From Colletes latitarsis (lineage: Eukaryota > Arthropoda > Insecta > Hymenoptera > Colletidae), in contig NW_027488368.1 of the NCBI RefSeq assembly GCF_051014445.1, positions 24,836,001 to 24,900,000 of the forward strand: a stretch of DNA of 64,000 bases, read 5' to 3'. Below the pieces are notes generated by a model. It saw only the letters and a program-made list of their open reading frames with translations, searched no databases and had not been told where the DNA came from. Each line of letters starts with the position of its first letter. The stretch's first letter is position 1. Of this stretch, positions 26,734 through 39,829 are shown piece by piece. A program made the translations under genes and the position numbers.

Positions 26734-27603
26734 TCTGGGATAGGTCTAGGATTTGCCCTCATCAGGCTCTTACTTTCGCATATTTCTCATACATCATGGC
26801 TAGATCCTGGGCTATTTCTGGATTGGATCACGTAGTAAAGTGGTACCACACTGAAACATTCAATGAAACCTGGTCTGGATAAATATTTTAGAGGATAACG
26901 CATCTTAGGTCTGAGTTAGGTCTAAGATTTGCCCTCATCAGGCTCACAGTTTCGCGTTTTTCACATACTTGTTGAACAGATCATGGGTTTTTTCTGGTTT
27001 GGGTCACGTAGTAGTGTGATACCACACTGAAACAGTCGATTAAACCAGGTTTCGATCAATATTTTAGAGTATAACTCATGTTAGGTCTAGGTTAGGCCTG
27101 GGATTTTCACTGATCAGACTCATACTTTCGCATTCTTCACATACTTGTAAACGGATCCTGGGTTTTTTCTGGTTTGGATCACGTAGTAATGTGGTAGCAC
27201 ACTGAAACAGTCGATTAAACCTGGTTTCGATCAATATTTTAGAGGATAACGCAAATTAAGTCTGGGATTGGGATGGGATTTGACCTCATCAGACTCACAC
27301 TTTCGCACACTTCACATACTCGTTGAACAGATCCTGGGTTATTTTCTGGTTTGCATCACGTAGTAATGTGGTACCACACTGAAACAGTCGATTAAAACTG
27401 GTCTCGATCAGTATTTTAGAGGGCAACGCAAGTTAGGTCTAGGTTAGGTCTGGAATTTGCTCTCATCAGACTCATACTTTCGCATATTTCTCATACTTGA
27501 TGGCTAGATCCTGGGCTTTTTCTGGATTGCATCACGTAGTAATGAAGTACAACACTGAAACAGTCAATTAAACCTGGTTTCCGTCAATATCTTAGAGGAC
27601 AAC
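26734..27603 (+). repeat. Five monomers between the 2288-bp-offset copies
   Basis: About five monomers related to those at 15.3-16.2 and 23.8-24.6 kb (catcttaggtctg, ctcacagtttcgcg, cttgtaaacgg and gattggg variants). Together with copy 1 they complete a 13-monomer unit of 2288 bp. Confidence 0.8.
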
Positions 27604-29021
27604 GCAAGTTAGGTCTGGGATAGGTCTAGTATTTGCCCTCATCAGGCTCTTACTTTCGCATATTTCTCATACTTCATGGCTAGATCCTGGGCTATTTCTG
27701 GATTGGATCACGTAGTAAAGTGGTACCACACTGAAACATTCAATGAAACCTGGTCTGGACAAATATTTTAGAGGATAAGGCATCTTAGGTCTGGGTTAGG
27801 TCTAAGATTTGCCGTCATCAGGCTCACAGTTTCGCGTTTTTCACATACTTGTTGAACAGATCCTGGGTTTTTTCTCGTTTGGATCACGTAGTAATGTGGT
27901 ACCACACTGAAACAATCAATTAAACCTGGTCTTGATAAATATTTTAGAGGATAACGCATGTTAGGTCTGGGTTAGGTCTAGGATTTGCCCTCATCAGGCT
28001 CATACTTTCGCATATTTCTCATACTTCGTGGCTAGATCCTGGGCTTTTTCTGGATTGCATCACGTTGTAATGAAGTACAACACTGAAACAGTCAATTAAA
28101 CCTGGTTTCCGTCAATATCTTAGAGGACAACGCAAGTTAGGTCTGGGATATGTCTGGGATTTGCCCTCATCAGGCTCATACTTTCGCATATTTCTCATAC
28201 TTCGTGGCTAGATCCTGGGCTGTTTCTGGATTGTATCACGTAGTAATGTGGTACCACGCTGAAACAGTCAATTAAACCTGGTTTTGATCAATATTTTAGA
28301 GGATAACGCAAGTTAGGTCTGGGATAGGTCTAGGATTTGCCCTCATCAGGCTGTTACTTTCGCATATTTCTCATACTTCATGGCTAGATCCTGGGCTTTT
28401 TCTGGATTGCATCACTTAGTAATGTAGTACCACACTGAAACAGTCAATGAAACCTGGTTTCCATCACTATTTTTGAAGATAACGCATGTTAGGTCTAGGT
28501 TAGGCCTGGGATTTTCACTGATCAGACTCATACTTTCGCATTCTTCACATACTTGTAAACGGATCCTTGGTTTTTTCTGGTTTGGATCACGTAGTAATGT
28601 GGTACCACACTGAAACAGTCAATTAAACCTGGTTTCCGTCAATATCTTAGAGGACAACGCAAGTTAGGTCTGGGATATGTCTGGGATTTGCCCTCATCAG
28701 GCTCATACTTTCGCGTTTTTCACATACTCGTTGAACAGATCCTGGGTTGTTTTCTGGTTTGGATCACATAGTAATGTGGTACCATACTGAAACAGTCGAT
28801 TAAACCAGGTTTCGATCAATATTTTTGAGGATAATGCATGTTAGGTCTAGGTTAGCACTGGGATTTTCACTCATCAGACTCATACTTTCGCATTCTTCAC
28901 ATACTTGTTGAACAGATCATGGGTTTTTTCTGGTTTGGGTCACGTAGTAGTGTGATACCACACTGAAGCAGTCGATTAAACCTGGCTTCGATCAATATTT
29001 TAGTGGATAACGCATGTTAGG
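27604..29021 (+). repeat. 1.4-kb segment, copy 2 at 2288-bp offset
   Basis: This is the near-identical partner of 25316-26733. Differences seen include ggctgttact for ggctcttact, and ggatcacatag for ggattacatag. After tagtggataacgc, copy 1 continues gtctggg while this copy continues gtctagg, marking the right edge. Confidence 0.9.
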
Positions 29022-32000
29022 TCTAGGTTAGCACTGGGATTTTCACTCATCAGACTCATACTTTCGCATTCTTCACATACTTGTTGAACTGATCCTCGGT
29101 TTTTTCTGGTTTGGATCACGTAGTAATGTGGTACCACACTGAAACAGTCGATTAAAACTGGTCTCGATCAATATTTTAGAGAATAATTCATGTTAGGTCT
29201 AGGTTAGGTCTGGGATTTGCTCTCATCAGGCTCATTCTCTCGCATATTTCTCATACTTGATGGCTAGATCCTGGGCTTTTTCTGGATTGCATCACGTAGT
29301 AATGAAGTACAACACTGAAACAGTCAATGAAACCTGGTTTCCGTCAATATCTTAGAGGACAACGCAAGTTAGGTCTGGGATATGTCTGGGATTTGCCCTC
29401 ATCAGGCTCATACTTTCGCGTTTTTCACATACTTGTTGAACAGATCCTGGGTTATTTTCTGGTTTGGATCACTTAGTAATGTAGTACCACACTGAAACAG
29501 TCAATGAAACCTGGTTTCCATCACTATTTTTGAAGATAACGCATGTTAGGTCTAGGTTAGGCCTGGGATTTTCACTGATCAGACTCATACTTTCGCATTC
29601 TTCACATACTTGTAAACGGATCCTTGGTTTTTTCTGGTTTGGATCACGTAGTAATGTGGTACCACACTGAAACAGTCGATTAAACCTGGTTTCGATCAAT
29701 ATTTTAGAGAATAACTCATGTTAGGTCTAGGTTAGGCCTGGGATTTTCACTGATCAGACTCATACTTTCGCATTCTTCACATACTTGTAAACGGATCCTG
29801 GGTTTTTTCTGGTTTGGATCACGTAGTAATGTGGTACCACACTGAAACAATCAATTAAACCTGGTCTTGATAAATATTTTAGAGGATAACGCATGTTAGG
29901 TCTGGGTTAGGTCTAGGATTTGCCCACATCAGGCTCATACTTTCGCATATTTCTCATAATTCGTGGCTAGATCCTGGGCTGTTTCTGGATTGTATCACGT
30001 AGTAATGTGGTACCACGCTGAAACAGTCAATTAAACCTGGTTTTGATCAATATTTTAGAGGATAACGCAAGTTAGGTCTGGGATAGGTCTAGGATTTGCC
30101 CTCATCAGGCTCTTACTTTCGCATATTTCTCATACTTCATGGCTAGATCCTGGGCTTTTTCTGGATTGCATCACTTACTAATGTAGTACCACACTGAAAC
30201 AGTCAATGAAACCTGGTTTCCATCACTATTTTTGAAGATAACGCATGTTAGGTCTAGGTTAGGCCTGGGATTTTCACTGATCAGACTCATACTTTCGCAT
30301 TCTTCACATACTCGTTGAACGGATCCTGGGTTTTTTCTGGTTTGGATCACGTAGTAATGTGGGACCACACCGAAACAGTCAATTAAACCTGGTTTCGATC
30401 AATATTTTAGCGAATAATTCATGTTAGGTCTAGGTTAGGTCTGGGATTGGCTCTCATCAGGCTCTTTCTTTCGCATATTTCTCATACATGTTGAACAGAT
30501 CCTGGGATTTTTCTGGTATGGAACCCGTAGTAATGAGGGACCAGACTGAAACAATCAATTAAACCTGGTCTCGATAAATATTTTAGAGGATAACGCAAGT
30601 TAGGTCTGGGATAGGTCTAGGATTTGCCCTCATCAGGCTCTTACTTTCGCATATTTCTCATACTTCATGGCTAGATCCGGGGCTATTTCTGGATTGGATC
30701 ACGTAGTAAAGTGGTACCACACTGAAACATTCAATGAAACCTGGTCTGGATAAATATTTTAGAGGATAAGGCATCTTAGGTCTGGGTTAGGTCTAAGATT
30801 TGCCGTCATCAGGCTCACAGTTTCGCGTTTTTCACATACTTGTTGAACAGATCCTGGGTTTTTTCTCGTTTGGATCACGAAGTAGTGTGGTACCACACTG
30901 AAACAGTTCATTAAACCTGGTTTCGCTCAATATATTAGAGGATAACGCAAGTTAAGTCTGGGATTGGGCTGGGATTTGACCTCATCAGACTCACACTTTC
31001 GCACACTTCACATACTCGTTGAACAGATCCTGGGTTATTTTCTGGTTTGCATCACGTAGTAATGTAGTACCACACTGAAACAGTCGATTTAACCTGGTTT
31101 CCATCAGTATTTTAGAGGGCAACGCAAGTTAGGTCTAGGTTAGGTCTGGAATTTGCTCTCATCAGGCTCATTCTTTCGCATATTTCTCATACTTGATGGC
31201 TAGATCCTGGGCTTTTTCTGGATTGCATCACGTTGTAATGAAGTACAACACTGAAACAGTCAATTAAACCTGGTTTCCGTCAATATCTTAGAGGACAACG
31301 CAAGTTAGGTCTGGGATATGTCTGGGATTTGCCCTCATCAGGCTCATACTTTCGCGTTTTTCACATACTCGTTGAACAGATCCTGCGTTATTTTCTTGTT
31401 TGGATCACATAGTAATGTGGTACCACACTGAAACAGTCGATTAAACCAGGTTTCGATCAATATTTTTGAGGATAACGCATGTTAGGTCTAGGTTAGCACT
31501 GGGATTTTCACTCATCAGACTCATACTTTCGCATTCTTCACATTCTTGTTGAACAGATCATGGGTTTTTTCTGGTTTGGGTCACGTAGTAGTGTGATACC
31601 ACACTGAAACTGTCGATTAAACCTGGCTTCGATCAATATTTTAGTGGATAACGCATGTTAGGTCTAGGTTAGCACTGGGATTTTCACTCATCAGACTCAT
31701 ACTTTCGCATTCTTCACATACTTGTTGAACTGATCCTGGGTTTTTTCTGGTTTGGATCACGTAGTAATGTGGTACCACACTGAAACAGTCGATTAAACCT
31801 GGTTTCGATCAATATTTTAGAGGATAACTCATGTTAGGTCTAGGTTAGGCCTGGGATTTTCACTGATCAGACTCATACTTTCGCATTCTTCACATACTTG
31901 TAAACGGATCCTGGGCTTTTTCTGGATTGCATCACGTAGTAATGTAGTACCACACTGAAACAGTCGATTAAACCTGGTTTCGATCAATATTTTAGAGGAT

Positions 32001-34349
32001 AACGCATGTTAGGTCTAGGTTAGGCCTGGGATTTTCACTCATCAGACTCATACTTTCGCATTCTTCACATACTTGTTGAACGGATCCTGGGTTTTTTCTG
32101 GTTTGGATCACGTAGTAATGTGGGACCACACTGAAACAGTCATTTAAACCTGGTTTCGATCAATATTTTAGAGAATAATTCATGTTAGGTCTAGGTTAGG
32201 TCTGGGATTTGCTCTCATCAGGCTCTTTCTTTCGCATATTTCTCATACATGTTGAACAGATCCTGGGATTTTTCTGGTATGGAACCCGTAGTAATGTGGG
32301 ACCACACTGAAACAATCAATTAAACCTGGTCTTGATAAATATTTTAGAGGATAACGCATGTTAGGTCTGGGTTAGGTCTAGGATTTGCCCTCATCAGGCT
32401 CATACTTTCGCATATTTCTCATACTTCATGGCTAGATCCTGGGCTGTTTCTGGATTGTATCACGTAGTAATGTGGTACCACGCTGAAACAGTCAATTAAA
32501 CCTGGTTTTGATCAATATTTTAGAGGATAACGCAAGTTAGGTCTGGGATAGGTCTAGGATTTGCCCTCATCAGGCTCTTACTTTTGCATATTTCTCATAC
32601 TTCATGGCTAGATCCTGGGCTATTTCTGGATTGGATCACGTAGTAAAGTGGTACCACACTGAAACATTCAATGAAACCTGGTCTGGATAAATATTTTAGA
32701 GGATAACGCATCTTAGGTCTGGGTTAGGTGTAAGATTTGCCCTCATCAGGCTCACAGTTTCGCGTTTTTCACATTCTTGATGAACAGATCCTGGGTTTTG
32801 TCTGGTTTGGATCACGAAGTAGTGTGGTACCACACTGAAACAGTCCATTAAACCTGGTTTCGCTCAATATTTCAGAGGATAACGCATGTTAGGTCTTGGT
32901 TAGGTCCGGCATTTGCACTCATCAGGCTCATTCTTTCGCATATTTCTCATACTTGATGGCTAGATCCTGGGCTTTTTCTGGATTGCATCACGTAGTAATG
33001 TAGTACCACACTGAAACAGTCAATGAAACCTTGTTTCCATCACTATTTTAGAGGACAACGCAAGTTAGGTCTAGGTAAGGCCTGAGATTTTCACTGATCA
33101 GACTCATACTTTCGCATTCTTCACGTACTTGTTGAACGGATCCTGGGTTTTTTCTGGTTTGGATCACGTAGTAATGAGGTACCACACTGAAACGGTCAAT
33201 TAAACCTGGTTTCGATCAATATTTTACAGGATAACGCAAGTTAGGTCTGGGATAGGTCTGGGATTTGCCCTCATCAGGCTCATACTTTCGCGTTTTTCAC
33301 ATACTTGTTGAACAGATCATGGGTTTTTTCTGGTTTGGGTTACGTAGTAATGTGGTACCACACTGAAACAGTCGATTAAACCTGGTTTCGATCAATATTT
33401 TAGCAGATAACGCAAGCTAGGTCTATGTTAGGCCTGGGATTTTCACTGATCAGACTCATACTTTCGCATTCTTCACATACTTGTTGAACTGATCCAAGGT
33501 TTTTACTGGTTTGGATCACGTAGTAATGAGGTACCACACTGAAACGGTCAATTAAACCTGGTTTCGATCAATATTTTAGAGGATAACGCATGTTAGGTCT
33601 AGGTTAGGTCTGGGATTTTCACTCATCAGACTCATACTTTCGCATTCTTCACATACTTGTTGAACGGATCCTGGGTTTTTTCTGGTTTGGATCGCGCAGT
33701 AGTGTGGTACCACACTGAAACAGTCCATTAAACCTGGTTTGGATCAATATTTTAGAGGATAACGCATGTTAGGTCTAGGTTAGGTCTGGGATTTTCACTC
33801 ATCAGACTCATACTTTCGCATTCTTCACATACTTGTTGAACTGATCCAAGGTTTTTTCTGCTTTGGATCACGTACTAATGTGGTACCACGCCGAAACAGT
33901 CAATTGAACCTGGTTGCGATCAATATTTTGGAGGATAGCGCAAGCTAGGTCTGGGATAGGTCTAGGATTTGCCCTCATCAGGCTCTTACTTTCGCATACT
34001 TCTCATACTTCATGGCTAGATCCTGGGCTATTTCTGGATTGGATCACGTAGTAAAGTGGTACCACACTGAAACATTCAATGAAACCTGGTCTGGATAAAT
34101 ATTTTAGAGGATAACGCATCTTAGGTCTGGGTTAGGTCTAAGATTTGCCCTCATCAGGCTCACAGTTTCGCGTTTTTCACATTCATGTTAACAGATCCTG
34201 GGTTTTGTCTGGTTTGGATTACGAAGTAGTGTGGTACCACACTGAAACAGTCCATTAAACCTGGTTTCGCTCAATATTTTAGAGGATAACGCAAGTTAGG
34301 TCTGGGATTTGCCCTCATCAGGCTCATACTTTCGCGTTTTTCACATACT
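29022..34349 (+). repeat. Mosaic satellite segment
   Basis: About 30 monomers that reuse blocks seen at 23-29 kb in altered order. The cttcgatcaatattttagtgg mark recurs at 28986 and 31627 (15 monomers plus 1 bp), and gataaggcatc recurs near 30766. The B/C chimera is present at 30454 and 32215. A two-monomer repeat with gtaatgaggtaccac lies at 33171 and 33523 (352 bp apart). No gene or insertion was seen. Confidence 0.82.
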
Positions 34350-36299
34350 TGTGGAACAGATCATGGGTTTTTTCTGGTTTGGGTCACGTAGTAGTGTGAT
34401 ACCACACTGAAACAGTCGATTAAACCAGGTTTCGATCAATATTTTAGAGTATAACGCATGTTAGGTCTAGGTTAGGCCTGGGATATTCACTGATCAGACT
34501 CATACTTTCGCATTCTTCACATACTTGTAAACGGATCCTGGGTTTTTTCTGGTTTGGATCACGTAGTAATGTGGTACCACACTGAAACAGTCGATTAAAC
34601 CTGGTTTCGATCAATATTTTAGAGGATAACGCAAGTTAAGTCTGGGATTGGGCTGGGATTTGACCTCATCAGACTCATACTTTCGCACACTTCACATACT
34701 CGTTGAACAGATCCAGGGTTATTTTCAGGTTTGCATCACGTAGTAATGTAGTACCACACTGAAACAGTCAATGAAACCTGGTTTCCATCAATATTTTAGA
34801 GGGCAACGCAAGTTAGGTCTAGGTTAGTTCTAGGATTTGCTCTCATCAGGCTCATTCTTTCGTATATTTCTCATACTTGATGGCTAGATCCTGGGCTTTT
34901 TCTGGATTGCATCACGTAGTAATGTAGTACCACACTGAAACAGTCAATGAAACCTGCATCAATATTTTAGAGGACTACGCAAGTTAGGTCTAGGTAAGGC
35001 CTGAGATTTTCACTGATCAGACTCATACTTTCGCATCCTTCACATACTTGTTGAACGGATCCTGGGTTTTTTCTGCTTTGGATCACGTAGTAAAGTGGTA
35101 CCACACTGAAACAGTCCATTAAACCTGGTTTGGATCAATATTTTAGAGGATAACGCATGTTAGGTCTAGGTTAGCCCTGGGATTATCACTCATCAGACTC
35201 ATATTTTCGCATTCTTCACATACTTGTTGAACGGATCCTGGGTTTTTTCTGGTTTGGATCACGTAGTAATGTGGTACCACACTGAAACAGTCGATTAAAC
35301 CTGGTCTCGATCAATATTTTAGAGGATAACGCATGTTAGGTCTAGGTTAGCCCTGGGATTATCACTCATCAGACTCATACTTTCGCATTCTTCACATACT
35401 TGTTGAACGGATCCTGGGTTTCTTCTGGTTTGGTTCATGTAGTAATGTGGTACCACACTGAAACATTCAATTAAACCTGATCTTGATATATATTTGAGAG
35501 GATAACGCATGTTAGGTTTGGGTTATGTCTAGGATTTGCCCTCACCAGGCTCATACTTTCGCATATTTCTCATACTTCATGGCTAGATCCTGGGCTTTCT
35601 CTGGATTGCATCACGTAGTAATGAAGTACAACACTGAAACAGTCAATTAAACCTGGTTTCCATCAATATCTTAGAGGACAACGCAAGTTAGGTCTGGGAT
35701 AGGTCTGGGACTTGCCCTCATCAGGCTCATACTTTAGCGTTTTTCACATACTTGTTGAACAGATCCTGGGTTTTTTCTGGTTTGGATCACGTAGTAGTGT
35801 GGTACCACACTGAAACAGTCCATCAAACCTGCTTGCGATCAATATTTTAGAGGATAACGCATGTTAGGTCTGGGTTAGGTCTAGGATTTGCCCTCATCGG
35901 GCTGATTCTTTCGCATATTTCTCAAACTTGATGGCTAGATCCTGGGCTTTTTCTGGATTGCATCACGTAGTAATGTGGTACCACACTGAAACGTTCAATT
36001 AAACCTGGTCTTGATAAATATTTTAGAGGATAACGCATGTTAGGTCTGGGTTTGGTCTAGGATTTGCCCTCATCAGGCTCACACTTTCGCATATTTCTCA
36101 TACTTCATGGCTAGATCCTTTGCTTTTTCTGGATTGTATCACGTAGTAATGAAGTACAACACTGAAACGGTCAATTAAACCTCGTTTCCATCAATATCTT
36201 AGAGGACAACGCAAGCTAGGTCTGGGATAGGTCTTGGACTTGCCCTCACCAGGCTCATACTTTCGCGTTTTTCACATACTTGTTGAACAGATCCTGGGT
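34350..36299 (+). repeat. 2-kb segment with a partner about 16.9 kb away
   Basis: Rare marks here reappear in order at 50.54-53.2 kb: gtggaacagatcatggg (34351 and 50540), gattatcactcatcag, tctcaaacttgatgg, and the agatcctttgc variant (36114 and 53013). The offset grows from 16189 to 16899 bp, so the partner has about four extra monomers. Confidence 0.83.
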
Positions 36300-38338
36300 T
36301 TTTTCTGGTTTGGATCACGTAGTAGTGTGGTACCACACTGAAACAGTCCATTAAACCTGCTTGCGATCAATATTTTAGAGGATAACGCATGTTAGGTTTG
36401 GGTTAAGTCTAGGATTTGCCCTCATCAGGCTCATACTTTCGCATATTTCTCATACTTCATGGCTAGATCCTGAGCTTTCTCTGGATTGCATCACGTAGTA
36501 ATGAAGTACCACACTGAAACAGTCCATTAAACCTGGTTTGGATCAATATTTTAGGGGATAACGCATGTTAGGTCTAGGTTAGGTCTGGGATTTTCACTCA
36601 TCAGACTCATACTTTCGCACACTTCACATACTCGTTGAACAGATTCTGGGTTTTTTCTGGTTTGGATCACGTAGTAATGTGGTACCACACTGAAACAGTC
36701 GATTAAACCTGGTCTCGATCAATATTTTAGAGGATAACGCATGTTAGGTCTAGGTTAGACCTGGGATTTTCACTCATCAGGCTCATACTTTCGCATTCTT
36801 CACATACTTGTTGGACGGATCCTGGGTTTTTTCTGGTTTGGATCACGTAGTAATGTGGGACCACACTGAAACAGTCAATAAAAACCTGGTTTCGATCAAT
36901 ATTTTAGAGGATAACGCAAGTTAGGTCTGGGATAGGTCTGGGATTTGCCCTCATCAGGCTCATACATTCGCGTTTTTCACATACTTGTTGAACAGATCAT
37001 GGGTTTTTTCTGGTTTGGGTCACGTAGTAATGTGGTACCACACTGAAACAGTCGATTAAACCTGGTTTCGATCAATATTTTAGAGGATAACGCAAGCTAG
37101 GTCTAGGTTAGGCCTGGGATTTTCACTGATCAGACTCATACTTTCGCATTCTTCACATACTTGTTGGACTGATCCTGTGTTTTTTCTGGTTTGGATCACG
37201 TAGTAATGTGGTACCACACTGAAACAGTCGATTAAACCTGGTTTCGATCAATATTTTAGAGGATAACGCATGTTAGGTCTAGGTTAGCCCTGGGATTTTC
37301 ACTCATCAGACTCATACTTTCCCATTCTTCACATACTTGTTGTACGGATCCTGGGTTTTTTCTGGCTTGGATCACGTAGTAATGTGGGATCACACTGAAA
37401 CAGTCAATTAAACCTGGTTTCGATCAATATTTTAAAGAATAATTCATGTTAGGTCTAGGTTAGTTCTGGGATTTGCTCTCATCAGGCTCATTCTTTCGCA
37501 TATTTCTCATACTTCATGGCTAGATCCTGGGCTAGTTCTGGAGTGGATCACGTAGTAAAGTGGTACCACACTGAAACATTCAATGAAACCTGGTCTGGAT
37601 AAATATTTTAGAGGATAACGCATCTTAGGTCTGGGTTAGGTCTAAGATTTGCCCTCATCAGGCTCACAGTTTCGCGTTTTTCACATACTTGTTGAACGGA
37701 TCCTGGGTTTTTTCTGGTTTGGATCACGTAGTAATGAGGTACCACACTGAAACGGTCAATTAAACCTGGTTTCGATCAATATTTTAGAGGATAACGCAAG
37801 TTAGGTCTGGGATAGGTCTGGGATTTGCCCTCATCAGGCTCATACTTTCGCGTTTTTCACATACTTGTTGAACAGATCATGGGTTTTTTCTGGTTTGGGT
37901 CACGTAGTAATGTGGTACCACACTGAAACAGACGATTAAACCTGGTTTCGATCAATATTTTAGAGGATAACGCATGTTAGGTCTAGGTTAGCCCTGGGAT
38001 TTTCACTCATCAGACTCATACTTTCGCGTATTACACATACTTGTTGAACAGATCATGGGTTTTTTCTGGTTTGGATCACGTAGTAATGTGGTACCACACT
38101 GAAGCAGTCAATTACACCTGGTTTCCATCAATATCTTAGAGGACAACGCAAGTTAGGTCTGGGATATGTCTGGGATTTGCCCTCATCAGGCTCATTCTTT
38201 CGCGTCTTTCACATACTTGTTGAACAGATCCTGGGTTTTTTCTGGTTAGGATCACGTAGTAGTGTGGTACCACACTGAAACAGTCCAGTTAACCTGGTTT
38301 GGATCAATATTTTAGAGGATAACGCATGTTAGGTCTGG
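36300..38338 (+). repeat. 11-monomer HOR block, copy 1 of 3
   Basis: The block begins in a type C monomer with cctgcttgcgatcaatatt (36357) and ends after tctggttaggatcacg (38241). Copy 2 lies 3520-3521 bp to the right and copy 3 lies 9680 bp to the right (20 and 55 monomers). One base is extra here (gtcaataaaaacc), which explains the change of offset from 3521 to 3520. Inside is the diagnostic gctagttctggagtgg monomer (37531). Confidence 0.9.
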
Positions 38339-39829
38339 GTTAGGCCTGGGATTTTCACTGATCAGACTCATACTTTCGCATTCTTCACATACTTGTTGGA
38401 CTGATCCTGTGTTTTTTCTGGTTTGGATCACGTAGTAATGTGGTACCACACTGAAACAGTCGATTAAACCTGGTTTCGATCAATATTTTAGAGGATAACG
38501 CATGTTAGGTCTAGGTTAGCCCTGGGATTTTCACTCATCAGACTCATACTTTCGCACACTTCACATACTCGTTGAACAGATTCTGGGTTTTTTCTGGTTT
38601 GGATCACGTAGTAATGTGGTACCACACTGAAACAGTCGATTAAACCTGGTTTCCATCAATATCTTAGAGGACAACGCAAGCTAGGTCTGGGATAGGTCTT
38701 GGACTTGCCCTCACCGGGCTCATACTTTCGCGTTTTTCACATACTTGTTGAAAAGATCCTGGGTTTTTTCTGGTTTGGATCACGTAGTAGTGTGGTACCA
38801 CACTGAAACAGTCCATTAAACCTGCTTGCGATCAATATTTTAGAGGATAACGCATGTTAGGTCTGGGTTAGGCCTGGGATTTTCACTGATCAGACTCATA
38901 CTTTCGCATTCTTCACATACTTGTTGGACTGATCCTGTGTTTTTTCTGGTTTGGATCACGTAGTAATGTGGTACCACACTGAAACAGTCGATTAAACCTG
39001 GTTTCGATCAATATTTTAGAGGATAACGCATGTTAGGTCTAGGTTAGCCCTGGGATTTTCACTCATCAGACTCATACTTTCCCATTCTTCACATACTTGT
39101 TGTACGGATCCTGGGTTTTTTCTGGCTTGGATCACGTAGTAATGTGGGATCACACTGAAACAGTCAATTAAACCTGGTTTCGATCAATATTTTAAAGAAT
39201 AATTCATGTTAGGTCTAGGTTAGTTCTGGGATTTGCTCTCATCAGGCTCATTCTTTCGCATATTTCTCATACTTCATGGCTAGATCCTGGGCTAGTTCTG
39301 GAGTGGATCACGTAGTAAAGTGGTACCACACTGAAACATTCAATGAAACCTGGTCTGGATAAATATTTTAGAGGATAACGCATCTTAGGTCTGGGTTAGG
39401 TCTAAGATTTGCCCTCATCAGGCTCACAGTTTCGCGTTTTTCACATACTTGTTGAACGGATCCTGGGTTTTTTCTGGTTTGGGTCACGTAGTAATGTGGT
39501 ACCACACTGAAACAGTCGATTAAACCTGGTTTCGATCAATATTTTAGAGGATAACGCAAGCTAGGTCTAGGTTAGGCCTGGGATTTTCACTGATCAGACT
39601 CATACTTTCGCATTCTTCACATACTTGTTGGACTGATCCTGTGTTTTTTCTGGTTTGGATCACGTAGTAATGTGGTACCACACTGAAACAGTCGATTAAA
39701 CCTGGTTTCGATCAATATTTTAGAGGATAACGCATGTTAGGTCTAGGTTAGCCCTGGGATTTTCACTCATCAGACTCATACTTTCCCATTCTTCACATAC
39801 TTGTTGTACGGATCCTGGGTTTTTTCTGG
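38339..39829 (+). repeat. HOR spacer rebuilt from the same monomers
   Basis: Between block copies 1 and 2 the monomers are rearranged repeats of the block itself. The gatcctgtgtttttt mark occurs at 37171, 38403, 38931 and 39635, separated by 7, 3 and 4 monomers exactly. The tttcccattcttc mark occurs at 37321, 39081, 39785 and 40841, separated by 10, 4 and 6 monomers. Confidence 0.88.
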
